Part shown: one piece after another, positions 30,654 through 39,713 of the stretch
How positions within the stretch are numbered: the first letter of the stretch is position 1
Layout: each line of letters opens with the position of its first letter
From: Afipia sp.
GTDB taxonomy: Bacteria > Pseudomonadota > Alphaproteobacteria > Rhizobiales > Xanthobacteraceae
DNA: 64,000 nt
Assembly (NCBI GenBank): GCA_024508675.1
Contig: JANINQ010000021.1
Coordinates: 186,001-250,000 of the forward strand
Direction of reading: 5' to 3'
Position numbers and translations under genes: made by a program
The notes under the pieces: model-generated
Told to the model about the DNA's origin: nothing
The model's database searches: none
What the model saw: only the letters and a program-made list of their open reading frames with translations

Positions 30654-31787
30654 TCAATGGCCAGGCTGGGACACTGCGGCGCTCGAAATCTGGCCTTTGA
30701 TCCTGGCCGCAATCTCCCGATAGACCGCCGCGTGAGGCCCATCCGGCTCGCTGTCGACCACCGGCGTACCGGCATCCGATGTCGTGCGGATCGCCATATG
30801 CAAGGGGACTTCACCGAGAAACGGCACCTTCAGCCGTTCGGCCTCGTGCCGGGCTCCGCCATGGCCGAAGATGTCCGAGCGGGTGCCGCATTCCGGGCAC
30901 TGGAAATAGCTCATGTTCTCGATGATGCCGAGTGTCGGCACATTGACCTTCTCGAACATGGCGATCCCCCGCCGTGCATCGATCAGGGCAAGATCCTGTG
31001 GTGTGGAAACAATCACGGCGCCTCTGAGCGGCACCTGCTGGGCCAGCGTGAGCTGCGCATCCCCCGTCCCCGGCGGCATGTCCACCACAAGAACGTCCAG
31101 CTCCCCCCAGGCAACGTCCCACAGCATCTGCCGTATCGCCGACATGACCATGGGTCCGCGCCAGATCATCGCGGTCTGCTCTTCCACCAGAAAGCCGATC
31201 GACATCAGCGGCATTCCAAACCGTACGATCGGAATCATCTTCTTGGCTTCGTTGACCGTTGGCTTCTCGCACACGCCGGTCAGACGCGGCACCGACGGCC
31301 CGTAAATATCCGCATCGAGCAGGCCCACACGCAGACCAAGGTCACGCAGACCAAGAGCCAGATTGAGCGCCGTGGTCGACTTCCCCACTCCGCCCTTGCC
31401 GGACGCCACCGCGATGATCGAGCCAATTCCCGGAATGGCGGCTTGCTTGCCCATCGGAGAATCCGCGGGCGCCCCCTGAGGCCTATGCTGCGCAACCGGC
31501 TTCACGCCATGGGAATGCTGGTGCGGCGGCGCGGCTCCCGGCCTGCGTTCTGCCGTCAGCGCCACCATGGCGGTCGTGACTCCCGGCACGGCCCGTACCG
31601 CCGCCTCTGCCCGGACGCGGACATCTTCCCATGCCCTCGCCTCGGCAGCATCGACATTGATCGAGAAGAACACCTTGCCGTCCGAAGCCGTGATTTCGGA
31701 CAGGACCTTCGCCTCGGTGAGTGGAACGCCGCGCGGTGATGGCACGGCACGAAGGGCCGCAAGAACCTGAGTTTTATCGACTGCCAC
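30654..31787 (-). CDS. apbC: Mrp/ApbC-family iron-sulfur carrier ATPase
   Basis: A 377-residue cytosolic P-loop protein that binds and transfers Fe-S clusters. The N-terminal 85 residues form a MIP18/DUF59 domain. The deviant Walker A ASGKGGVGKSTTALNLAL lies near residue 130. The C-terminal CPEC pair near residue 296 bridges the cluster in a dimer. The linker has a His-rich patch (PPHQHSHG). It diverges from the dehydrogenase gene across about 170 bases. Mrp and ApbC are names for the same family. Confidence 0.93.
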   Translation of the reverse strand: MAVDKTQVLAALRAVPSPRGVPLTEAKVLSEITASDGKVFFSINVDAAEARAWEDVRVRAEAAVRAVPGVTTAMVALTAERRPGAAPPHQHSHGVKPVAQHRPQGAPADSPMGKQAAIPGIGSIIAVASGKGGVGKSTTALNLALGLRDLGLRVGLLDADIYGPSVPRLTGVCEKPTVNEAKKMIPIVRFGMPLMSIGFLVEEQTAMIWRGPMVMSAIRQMLWDVAWGELDVLVVDMPPGTGDAQLTLAQQVPLRGAVIVSTPQDLALIDARRGIAMFEKVNVPTLGIIENMSYFQCPECGTRSDIFGHGGARHEAERLKVPFLGEVPLHMAIRTTSDAGTPVVDSEPDGPHAAVYREIAARIKGQISSAAVSQPGH

Positions 31788-31956
31788 AACATATCTCCCG
31801 GCATGCGGACCAAGGGTCCGCCGCCTGCGAAGCCTTCATACGCGCGTCACGTGCCCCGTCAACGGCCTTGCAAGGCGGTCCCTCATTCGCATAGCTGTTG
31901 CTGTCCCACCTGCCGGGAAAACCGGCCAAAACACTCCAGCAATCAAAGAGCAAGAT

Positions 31957-32826
31957 ATGGCAAAAGTCGCGTTCCTCGGCCTCGGCGTCATGGGATTCCC
32001 GATGGCAGGGCATCTGGCTACCAAAGGTGGCCACGAGGTCACTGTTTACAACCGTACCGCCGCAAAATCGAAAGCATGGACCGAAAAGTTCGGCGGCCGT
32101 GCCGCAGCGACGCCCAAGGCAGCAGCCGAGGGTCAGGACTTCGTGATGGCGTGTGTCGGCAATGACGACGACCTGCGCGCTGTCACTGTCGGCGCCGATG
32201 GCGCGTTCTCGGCCATGAAATCCGGCGCCATCTTTGTCGATCATACCACCGCCTCCGCCGAGGTTGCCCGGCAGCTCGATGTGGAAGCCACCAAGCGTGG
32301 CTTTCAGTTTATCGACGCCCCGGTTTCAGGCGGCCAGGCGGGCGCGGAAAACGGCGTGCTGACCGTGATGTGCGGCGGCGTTGAGGCCGCCTACAAGAAG
32401 GCCGAGCCGGTCATCGCGTCCTACGCGCGGATGTGCAAGCTGCTGGGCCCCGCCGGCTCCGGCCAGCTCACCAAGATGGTGAACCAGATCTGCATCGCCG
32501 GCCTCGTCGAGGGTCTGTCGGAAGGCATACACTTCGCCAAGAAGGCCGGCCTCGACGTCGAAGCCGTGATCGACACCATCTCGAAGGGCGCGGCGCAATC
32601 CTGGCAGATGGAAAACCGCTACAAGACCATGAACGAAGGCAAATTCGACTTCGGCTTTGCCGTGGAATGGATGCGCAAGGACCTGTCGATCTGCCTCGCG
32701 GAAGCCCGCCGCAACGGTGCGAGCCTTCCCGTTACTGCGCTGGTCGACAACTTCTATTCCGAAGTCGAAAAAATGGGCGGCAAACGCTGGGATACGTCGA
32801 GCCTGCTGGCGCGGCTGCAGCGCTAA
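31957..32826 (+). CDS. beta-hydroxyacid dehydrogenase (3-hydroxyisobutyrate/tartronate semialdehyde reductase type)
   Basis: A 289-residue NAD(P)-dependent oxidoreductase. The Rossmann motif is FLGLGVMGFPMAGHL. DAPVSGGQAGAENG is the substrate-binding signature. The catalytic lysine is near residue 172 in GSGQLTKMVNQI. Family members reduce succinic, glyoxylic or tartronic semialdehydes or oxidise 3-hydroxyisobutyrate. The sequence alone does not choose among them. The first cofactor strand ends in YNRTAAKS, where an arginine after the strand favours NADP. A strong terminator follows. Confidence 0.9.
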   Translation: MAKVAFLGLGVMGFPMAGHLATKGGHEVTVYNRTAAKSKAWTEKFGGRAAATPKAAAEGQDFVMACVGNDDDLRAVTVGADGAFSAMKSGAIFVDHTTASAEVARQLDVEATKRGFQFIDAPVSGGQAGAENGVLTVMCGGVEAAYKKAEPVIASYARMCKLLGPAGSGQLTKMVNQICIAGLVEGLSEGIHFAKKAGLDVEAVIDTISKGAAQSWQMENRYKTMNEGKFDFGFAVEWMRKDLSICLAEARRNGASLPVTALVDNFYSEVEKMGGKRWDTSSLLARLQR

Positions 32827-32848
32827 TCCCAGACAAGTCAGCGATCAG

Positions 32849-32880
32849 AAAGGCGGCGCGGTGATCCCTGCGCCGCCTTT
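32849..32880 (+). terminator. Rho-independent terminator after dehydrogenase gene
   Basis: Eleven-base arms AAAGGCGGCGC and GCGCCGCCTTT enclose a ten-base loop. The right arm runs into TTTT. It lies 23 bases past the stop at 32826 and separates the gene from the histidine kinase. Confidence 0.82.
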
Positions 32881-33060
32881 TGCTTGTGGTATCGGCGTGT
32901 GTGGACATCGCTGCACACGCTGGCCGGATTCATACTTTCTTAACCCGATTAAATTGACCTTTAAGCCAGCTCTTAATGATTTAGCGCCAAAAATAGCGGG
33001 CAGAAAACTGCGCGCCGCAAGGCGCGCCATTGGCATTTGTTCGGGATTTGTCGCGTAAGT

Positions 33061-34656
33061 ATGAGTGAATCCGCCGAAAAGAAGGAGCTTTCCGCGCCAT
33101 CGGCGGAAATGCCGGCGCGGAATCGCCGGGCGGCTTCACAACGCGTGCGAGAAGCACGCGATCGCCTCACATCGACCAGCGGAACACGGCCGGCATTCGA
33201 TCACGAACTGCTGCGCCAGTACGCGCAGACGCGCATCTCCGCCTCGCTTGTCGTCATCCTTCTTGTGGTTGCCAGCGGCGTTCTCACAAGCTTCTGGATG
33301 CCGCCCATTGCCGCAGTTGTCTGGACGGCTGTGATTCTGGCGATCCACGGCGTTGTCATCCGTTTCTGCTCAAAGTTTCTTGCGATTGCGTCCTCATCGC
33401 CTGCCATTACACGCAAGTGGCGACTGCGTTTTGTAGGACTGGATCTGCTTTACGGACTGGCCTGGACGGTGGTGCTGATCCATCCGTCGGGCATCGACGT
33501 GGTCTCGAACACGCTGATGCTGTTCGTGATGCTGCTGGTCATTGCCGTTTCGAGCATGCTGGCCGCCAGCCTGCCGATCGCAGCCTTCGCAGCGACTGTC
33601 CCGGTGGCGGCGGCGATTGCCCTCAACTTCATACTTCGCGGCACGTTCGATGATTACATTCTTGCCGCGCTCGCCGTCACCGCAGAGGGTTATTTCGCCC
33701 TGCTCGCTCACCGTCTGCATTCGACAACCCTTGCGACGCTCGAAGCCCGCGCCGAAAAGGATGCGCTGATCGGCGAACTCGAACAGGCCAAGGCGATTTC
33801 CGATGAAGCACGCCACCGCGCCGAATCCGCCAACGTCTCGAAGTCGCGCTTCCTTGCGCAGATGAGTCACGAACTGCGCACACCGCTGAACGCCATCCTC
33901 GGATTTTCCGAAGTGATGAAGAGCGAAATCTTCGGTCCGCATGCTGTCGAGGTCTACAAGGACTATTCGTCGGACATTCATAATTCCGGCGTGCATCTGT
34001 TGAATTTGATCAACGAGATTCTCGATCTGTCGCGCATCGAGGCCGGACGCTATGAGCTGAACGAAGAGCCGATCTCGCTGGTTCATATCGTTGCCGATTG
34101 CCATCATCTTCTGAAGCTGCGCGCCTCCAGCCGCGGCATTACGATCCATGAAGTGTTCGAGCAGGACATGCCGAAGCTGTGGGGCGATGAGCGCGCCACG
34201 CGGCAGGTGGTGCTCAATCTGCTGTCCAACTCGATCAAGTTCACGCCGCCGGGCGGCGAAATCTGGCTCAAGGTCGGCTGGACCGCCTCCGGCGGACAAT
34301 ATCTCAGCGTCAAGGACACCGGCTCCGGCATTGCCGAAGACGAGATTCCGGTCGTTCTGGCCTCGTTCGGCCAGGGTTCGAACTCGATCAAATCCGCCGA
34401 ACAAGGCGCGGGCCTCGGTCTGCCGATCGCCAAGAGCCTGATCGATATGCACGGCGGCACTTTCACGCTCAAATCGACCCTGCGCGTCGGCACCGAAGTC
34501 ATCGTCACCTATCCGCCGGAGCGCGTGATGACAGCCCTCGCCCCGATGCGGGACGATTCCCCGCCGCTGCAACCGGATCGCCCGCCGGAAGGACTGACCG
34601 GCGACAAGAGCCGCCCCCGCTTCAAGCCGATCATGAACGCTGGAACTGGCATCTAG
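33061..34656 (+). CDS. membrane sensor histidine kinase, PleC/DivJ-like catalytic core
   Basis: A 531-residue kinase. An N-terminal polar segment of about 50 residues is followed by about six hydrophobic segments up to residue 215, with almost no periplasmic domain. The dimerisation domain has the phosphorylated histidine near residue 270 in MSHELRTPLNAILGFSE, continuing SSDIHNSGVHLLNLINEILDL, the pattern of PleC, DivJ and related kinases. The ATPase has the N box LLSNSIKFTPPGG, DTGSGI and GAGLGLPIAKSLID. No response regulator gene is adjacent; DivK-like partners are usually elsewhere. The ATG at 33061 is preferred to a start at 33037, but its ribosome site is weak. Confidence 0.88.
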   Translation: MSESAEKKELSAPSAEMPARNRRAASQRVREARDRLTSTSGTRPAFDHELLRQYAQTRISASLVVILLVVASGVLTSFWMPPIAAVVWTAVILAIHGVVIRFCSKFLAIASSSPAITRKWRLRFVGLDLLYGLAWTVVLIHPSGIDVVSNTLMLFVMLLVIAVSSMLAASLPIAAFAATVPVAAAIALNFILRGTFDDYILAALAVTAEGYFALLAHRLHSTTLATLEARAEKDALIGELEQAKAISDEARHRAESANVSKSRFLAQMSHELRTPLNAILGFSEVMKSEIFGPHAVEVYKDYSSDIHNSGVHLLNLINEILDLSRIEAGRYELNEEPISLVHIVADCHHLLKLRASSRGITIHEVFEQDMPKLWGDERATRQVVLNLLSNSIKFTPPGGEIWLKVGWTASGGQYLSVKDTGSGIAEDEIPVVLASFGQGSNSIKSAEQGAGLGLPIAKSLIDMHGGTFTLKSTLRVGTEVIVTYPPERVMTALAPMRDDSPPLQPDRPPEGLTGDKSRPRFKPIMNAGTGI

Positions 34657-34698
34657 AGCATCTTGCGCGAGCGATAAAAATGCCCCTCAGTAACGTCC

Positions 34699-34911
34699 AT
34701 GACTCAAGAAACGGCATCGAAGACAGAGACGCCCTGTATCGCGGTGTGCTTCATCGACCCGAAGGCCAAGCTCTGTCTCGGCTGCGGACGTACGCTCCCG
34801 GAGATCGCGCGCTGGCACAAGATGGACAACAGCGAGCGGTTAGCTGTGATGGCGACGCTGCACCAGCGCATGCAGGACGCTGGCCTGCCGATCCCCGCCC
34901 CGCGCCCCTGA
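34699..34911 (+). CDS. DUF1289 cysteine-motif protein
   Basis: A 70-residue cytosolic protein with cysteines C13, C17, C26 and C29 in TPCIAVCFIDPKAKLCLGCGR, followed by LPEIARWHKM. This is the DUF1289 pattern, which probably binds a metal ion or Fe-S cluster; function is unknown. It lies 34 bases before the aspartic protease gene, and the two are often neighbours in alphaproteobacteria, so a shared transcript is likely. Confidence 0.87.
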   Translation: MTQETASKTETPCIAVCFIDPKAKLCLGCGRTLPEIARWHKMDNSERLAVMATLHQRMQDAGLPIPAPRP

Positions 34912-34945
34912 GCCGAGTTGCTATGTTCAACGCGACAGGTGCCGC

Positions 34946-35461
34946 ATGATGCGCGGACTCATGATCCTTGCCTTGGTGGTGTCGGCCGTGGGCTTTCTAC
35001 TCTCGATGTCCAATCCGGTTGCATTCGCCAGTGTGAAGGGCGCGCTGATCCGCGTCACCGATCAGGCCGTAAAACCCAAGCCGGTGCGCGCGGTTGAAAT
35101 CGCCCGCAGCGACAGCGGCGAATTTTCATTGAAGGCAAAGATCAACGGCGTCAGCGCACCGATGGTGATCGACACCGGCGCAACTTCCGTCGTGCTGACC
35201 TATGAGACCGCAAAGGCGGCGGGTCTGCCGCTTGAACTGCTGGATTACAGCGTGGACGTCGAAACCGCCGGCGGCCGCGTTCGCGCCGCTCGGCTGACGC
35301 TGGACCGGCTTTCTGTCGGCAAGCTGGTGGAGCGCTCCGTGCCCGCGCTGGTGGTGCCGCGCGGCCAGATGAAATCCAACCTGCTCGGCATGAGCTTCCT
35401 CAACCGGCTGGAAAGCTGGGAAGTTCGCCCCGACAAGCTGATGCTGCGCGGGTATCCGTAA
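34946..35461 (+). CDS. TIGR02281-type membrane-anchored retropepsin-like aspartic protease
   Basis: A 171-residue protein with one N-terminal membrane helix (roughly residues 4-22) and a single retropepsin domain facing the periplasm. The active-site motif is MVIDTGATSVVLT with D76. The LLGMSFLNRLESWEV segment near the end matches the family. One active-site aspartate per chain means it should work as a dimer. The natural substrate is unknown. The ATG at 34949 is an alternative start. It ends 6 bases from the convergent dusA stop. Confidence 0.88.
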   Translation: MMRGLMILALVVSAVGFLLSMSNPVAFASVKGALIRVTDQAVKPKPVRAVEIARSDSGEFSLKAKINGVSAPMVIDTGATSVVLTYETAKAAGLPLELLDYSVDVETAGGRVRAARLTLDRLSVGKLVERSVPALVVPRGQMKSNLLGMSFLNRLESWEVRPDKLMLRGYP

Positions 35462-35467
35462 ACGCGA

Positions 35468-36460
35468 TCAGGCTGCGATGGACGCCGGCGCGCGCGGATC
35501 GACGAGATCAAGGGCCTCCGCCAGCTGTTCCGTTCCCGCTCCCGCCTTGACGCAATTCTCCGCGAGATAGCGGCGGAAGGCGCGTGCACCCGGCACGCCA
35601 TGAAACGCGCCAACCAGATGCCGCGTGATTGAATGCAGACGAGTTCCGGCTGCAAGCTCGCGCTCGATATAAGGCATCAGCGCTTCGATGGCTTCGTGCA
35701 TGGTCGCATGCGGCGCAGGCTCGCCGAACAGTTCGGGATCTACACTGAGCAGCCGCCATGGCTCATGATAGGCCGCACGGCCCAGCATTACGCCATCGAC
35801 ATGTGCAAGATGCTCCTTCGCCGCCGCGATGGTGGGAATACCGCCGTTGATGATGACCGGAACGTCGGGCAGCGCGGCCTTGAGACGATAGACGCGATCG
35901 TAGTCGAGCGGCGGGATGTCGCGGTTCTCTTTCGGCGATAGTCCGTTGAGCCACGCCTTGCGCGCATGAACCACCAGCGCATCGGCGCCTGCGGCGATCA
36001 CGGCGCCGCTCAGCGTATCCAGCGCCACTTCGGGGTCCTGATCATCGATGCCGATACGGCACTTCACCGTGACTGGAATCTTGACGGCCTGCTTCATCGC
36101 GGCGACGCACTCCGCCACCAGTTGCGGCTCCGCCATCAGGCACGCGCCGAAGCGCCCGTCCTTCACGCGGTCCGATGGACAGCCAACATTGAGATTGATC
36201 TCGTCGTAGCCGTAGCCCTCGCCGATCCGCGCGCTCTCGGCGAGATCGCGCGGATTCGAGCCACCGAGCTGAAGCGCGATGGGATGCTCGCTCCCATCGA
36301 AGCCGAGCAGCCGCTGACGGTCGCCATGGATCACCGCGCCGGTCGTCAGCATCTCCGTGTAGAGCCGCGCCCGCCGCGACAGCAGACGATGGAAGACGCG
36401 GCAGTGCCGGTCAGTCCAGTCCATCATCGGCGCGACGGAGAAAATACTATTATATTTCAA
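35468..36460 (-). CDS. dusA: tRNA-dihydrouridine(20/20a) synthase
   Basis: A 330-residue FMN enzyme reducing uridines in the tRNA D-loop. FSVAPMMDWTDRHCR at the N-terminus binds FMN and identifies the DusA branch. The catalytic cysteine is C94 in NLNVGCPSDRV, and VKCRIGIDDQD and VHARKAW are conserved. The start is unusual. The FSVAPMM motif must be included, an in-frame stop lies at 36473-36475, and the only usual start codon between is TTG at 36460. An ATG at 36427 would cut off the FMN-binding residues. It diverges from the MFS gene across about 280 bases in which I see nothing definite. Confidence 0.91.
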   Translation of the reverse strand: MKYNSIFSVAPMMDWTDRHCRVFHRLLSRRARLYTEMLTTGAVIHGDRQRLLGFDGSEHPIALQLGGSNPRDLAESARIGEGYGYDEINLNVGCPSDRVKDGRFGACLMAEPQLVAECVAAMKQAVKIPVTVKCRIGIDDQDPEVALDTLSGAVIAAGADALVVHARKAWLNGLSPKENRDIPPLDYDRVYRLKAALPDVPVIINGGIPTIAAAKEHLAHVDGVMLGRAAYHEPWRLLSVDPELFGEPAPHATMHEAIEALMPYIERELAAGTRLHSITRHLVGAFHGVPGARAFRRYLAENCVKAGAGTEQLAEALDLVDPRAPASIAA

Positions 36461-36743
36461 TATCTTATCTCGTTATCTGCGAGACATATCGCAACGTGTC
36501 TTTGGCAACAAATTACCCGTCTTCAACGAGTCATCACAAGCCAGCCGCGACTGAATCCTTGATCGCTGTGCGTACGCCAAACGGCCAGAGTTTCGAAGCT
36601 TATGTATGACGCTCGCACGCATTCCAGGTGACGTTCTGCCCTGCGCCGGTATCGGTTGACAGTATCATGGTCTGGCCTCAATCCATTAAAGCAAGCCGTC
36701 AACGGCAGAGCTGAAAAAAGCAGAACAAGGGAAACGCCATCTC

Positions 36744-37979
36744 ATGACTTCGCTGCGCGCGCTTCGCCCGGCTTTTCCGATTCTGCTTGGCGCATCCTTG
36801 ATGCTCACCCTCAGCATGGGCATCCGGCAGAGCCTCGGCATCTTCATGCAGCCTCTGACGCAGGACATCGCCATCTCGATTTCCGAGTTCACGGTGGCGA
36901 TCGCAATCCAGAATCTGGCATGGGGCTTCACACAGCCGATCGCAGGCGCTTACGCCGCGCGCCACGGATTTCGGCCTGTCGTCATGATCGGCGCGGGACT
37001 CTACATCACCGGCCTCACCCTGATGGCCGCGGCGCAAGGCTTTCTCAGCATCATGATCGGCGCCGGTGTGCTGATCGGCATGTCTCTGTCCTGCATTGCG
37101 TCGTCCGTCAGCATGGCGGTCGCGGCGCGCTCCGTTCCGGCATCGTCGCGCAGTCTCGTTCTCGGTATCGTGTCGGCAGCAGGTTCGCTGGGCGCATTGA
37201 TCGCCGCTCCGCTCGGTCAGGCGCTGAACCAGGAATACGGCTGGCGCTTCGGCATCGCGGGTTTTGTCATTCTGTCACTGGCACTGATCCCCGCGACATG
37301 GCTTGCCGGAAAGGTGGACAAGATTCCGCTTCCGCCGGCGCCGTCCAATGACATGGACGGAGTATCCGCGAGGACAGTCATCGGCCGCGCGTTTGGAAAC
37401 CCTTCGTTCATCGTGATGACGATGGCCTATTTTGTCTGCGGCATGCAGCTCGTCTTCCTGACGACGCACCTGCCCACCTATCTTGCGATCTGCGGCATGG
37501 ACCCGATGCTGAGCGCGCAAACGCTCGGCGTCATCGGCGGCTTCAATGTCATCGGCAGCCTGTTCTTTGGCTGGGCTGGCGGCAGGTGGAACAAGCTCGC
37601 ATTGCTAGGCGGGATCTACTTTTCGCGTTCTTTCATTCTGGCGTGGTACTTCATGCAAACACCGACGCCCACCATGACGCTCATCTTCGCCGCCTTGATG
37701 GGCTTCCTGTGGCTTGGCGTGGGTCCGCTGGTGGCCGGTGCAATCGTCGAGATGTTCGGGTTGAAGTGGCAGGCGATGATCGCCGGCCTTGCCTTCATGA
37801 GCCATCAGCTCGGCAGTTTCCTCGGCGCACTCGGCGGCGGCCTGATCTATGACTCACTCGGCTCCTACACTCTGGCGTGGCAGGTCGGCGTCACTATCGG
37901 TCTGACAGCTGGCCTCGTCCAGATTGCCTTTGCGTTGATACGTCCGCCCGAACCGCCGCTGGCGATGCAGACACGATAA
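36744..37979 (+). CDS. major facilitator superfamily transporter
   Basis: A 411-residue protein with about twelve membrane helices in two halves. The cytoplasmic loop 2-3 signature appears as GAYAARHGFRPVVMIG, and a second-half copy as GWAGGRWNKLALLGG. Its closest general resemblance is to oxalate/formate-like and monocarboxylate-type MFS carriers (YIVSxx-type start SMGIRQSLGIFMQPL). The substrate is unknown. It ends 10 bases from the convergent ABC-F stop, with no clear terminator between. Confidence 0.85.
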   Translation: MTSLRALRPAFPILLGASLMLTLSMGIRQSLGIFMQPLTQDIAISISEFTVAIAIQNLAWGFTQPIAGAYAARHGFRPVVMIGAGLYITGLTLMAAAQGFLSIMIGAGVLIGMSLSCIASSVSMAVAARSVPASSRSLVLGIVSAAGSLGALIAAPLGQALNQEYGWRFGIAGFVILSLALIPATWLAGKVDKIPLPPAPSNDMDGVSARTVIGRAFGNPSFIVMTMAYFVCGMQLVFLTTHLPTYLAICGMDPMLSAQTLGVIGGFNVIGSLFFGWAGGRWNKLALLGGIYFSRSFILAWYFMQTPTPTMTLIFAALMGFLWLGVGPLVAGAIVEMFGLKWQAMIAGLAFMSHQLGSFLGALGGGLIYDSLGSYTLAWQVGVTIGLTAGLVQIAFALIRPPEPPLAMQTR

Positions 37980-37989
37980 CGGCGGCCGG

Positions 37990-39612
37990 TCAGCTCCGGA
38001 GTCCCGGCGCTTCGTGGCCGGTTCGCGCAACATATTCCGTGTAGCCGCCGCCGTACTGATGAATGCCTTCGGGCGTGAGTTCGAGCACGCGATTCGATAG
38101 CGCAGCGAGAAAATGCCGGTCGTGTGAGACGAACAGCATGGTGCCTTCGAATTGCGAAAGCGCCGTGATCAGCATTTCCTTCGTGGCCATGTCCAGATGG
38201 TTGGTCGGTTCGTCCAGAACCAGGAAGTTCGGCGGATCGAACAGCATCTTCGCCATCACAAGCCGCGCCTTCTCACCGCCCGAAAGCACCCGGCATTTCT
38301 TCTCGACATCATCGCCGGAAAAGCCGAAGCAGCCTGAGAGTGCACGAAGCGAGCCCTGCCCGGCCTGAGGAAAGGAATACTCCAGTTCTTCGAATACCGT
38401 GCGCTCGCCGTCGAGCAAATCCATCGCGTGCTGCGCGAAGTATCCCATCTTCACGCTGCTGCCCAATGCCACCGAGCCGTCGTCAGGCTCCGCAGACCCT
38501 GCAACGAGCTTCAGCAGCGTGGATTTTCCGGCACCATTGATCCCCATCACGCACCAGCGCTCCCGGCGGCGGATCTGGAAATCCAGCCCTTCATAGATGC
38601 TCCGGCTGCCATAGCCCTTATGGACATTCTTCAGGCTGACAACGTCTTCGCCGGAACGCGGCGCGGGCAGAAAGTCGAATGCGATGGTCTGGCGGCGCTT
38701 GGGCGGTTCGACCCGTTCGATCTTGTCCAGCTTCTTCACACGGCTCTGCACTTGCGCAGCATGTGACGCACGAGCCTTGAACCGCTCGATGAATTTGATC
38801 TCCTTGGCCAGCATCGCCTGCTGACGCTCGAATTGCGCCTGCTGCTGCTTCTCGCTGAGCGCGCGCTGCTGTTCATAGAATTCGTAATTGCCGGTGTAGG
38901 TCGTCAATCCGCCGCCATCGATCTCAACGATCTTGGTCACGATGCGATTCATGAACTCGCGATCATGCGAGGTCATCAGCAGAACGCCTTCGTAGCCTTT
39001 CAGAAATTCCTCGAGCCAGATCAGGCTTTCAAGATCCAGATGGTTGCTCGGTTCGTCGAGCAGCATGGCATCGGGGCGCATCAGAAGAATGCGGGCCAGT
39101 GCCACGCGCATTTTCCAGCCACCGGACAATGCGCCGACGTCGCCATCCATCATCTCCTGAGTAAAGCTGAGACCGGCGAGAACCTCGCGCGCCCGGCCTT
39201 CGAGCGCATAACCGTCGAGTTCCTCGAACCGGTGCTGGACTTCGCCATACTGCTCGATGATCGCGTCCATCTCGTCCGCGCGGTCCGGATCAGCCATCGC
39301 GGCTTCCAGTTCTTTGAGTTCGGCGGCAACCACGCTCACCGGCCCCGCGCCATCCATCACCTCTGAGACGGCGCTGCGGCCGGACATTTCGCCGACATCC
39401 TGGCTGAAATAGCCAATGGTCACCCCGCGATCGACTGAAACCTGTCCCTCGTCAGGCAATTCACGGCCCGTGATCATGCGGAACAGGGTCGTCTTGCCGG
39501 CGCCATTGGGACCGACCAATCCAACTTTTTCACCCTTCTGAAGCGCGGCGGAAGCTTCAATAAAGAGAATCTGGTGGCCATTCTGCTTGCTGATATTGTC
39601 GAGGCGAATCAT
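37990..39612 (-). CDS. ABC-F family ATPase (ribosome-associated type)
   Basis: A 540-residue soluble protein with two ABC ATPase domains and no membrane segments. Walker A motifs are GPNGAGKTT near residue 36 and GINGAGKST near 356; signatures are LSGGWKMRVALAR and LSGGEKARLVMAK; Walker B motifs are AMLLDEPSNHLD and FLVLDEPTNHLD. The linker near residues 240-310 is rich in charged and Gln residues (QQRALSEKQQQAQFERQ), the P-site tRNA interaction motif of ABC-F proteins. It best resembles YbiT/Uup-like translation factors. A drug-resistance role is possible but unsupported. Confidence 0.9.
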   Translation of the reverse strand: MIRLDNISKQNGHQILFIEASAALQKGEKVGLVGPNGAGKTTLFRMITGRELPDEGQVSVDRGVTIGYFSQDVGEMSGRSAVSEVMDGAGPVSVVAAELKELEAAMADPDRADEMDAIIEQYGEVQHRFEELDGYALEGRAREVLAGLSFTQEMMDGDVGALSGGWKMRVALARILLMRPDAMLLDEPSNHLDLESLIWLEEFLKGYEGVLLMTSHDREFMNRIVTKIVEIDGGGLTTYTGNYEFYEQQRALSEKQQQAQFERQQAMLAKEIKFIERFKARASHAAQVQSRVKKLDKIERVEPPKRRQTIAFDFLPAPRSGEDVVSLKNVHKGYGSRSIYEGLDFQIRRRERWCVMGINGAGKSTLLKLVAGSAEPDDGSVALGSSVKMGYFAQHAMDLLDGERTVFEELEYSFPQAGQGSLRALSGCFGFSGDDVEKKCRVLSGGEKARLVMAKMLFDPPNFLVLDEPTNHLDMATKEMLITALSQFEGTMLFVSHDRHFLAALSNRVLELTPEGIHQYGGGYTEYVARTGHEAPGLRS

Positions 39613-39713
39613 AGGTGCACGGCATCCGGAACAAGGTTTCGGCCGTGCTTTAAGCCATGTCGCGCGTCAACGGAAGAGTGTTCCAGCTGCCATCAGAGCT
39701 CACAAAAACCGCG

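Noticed and set aside
33394-34572. 392-codon minus-strand frame opposite the histidine kinase
   Set aside because: The plus strand encodes complete HisKA and ATPase motifs; the antisense product has no motif.
39617-39648. GCACGGC / GCCGTGC inverted repeat before the ABC-F gene
   Set aside because: The 18-base loop and lack of a T-run on the minus strand make a terminator unlikely.
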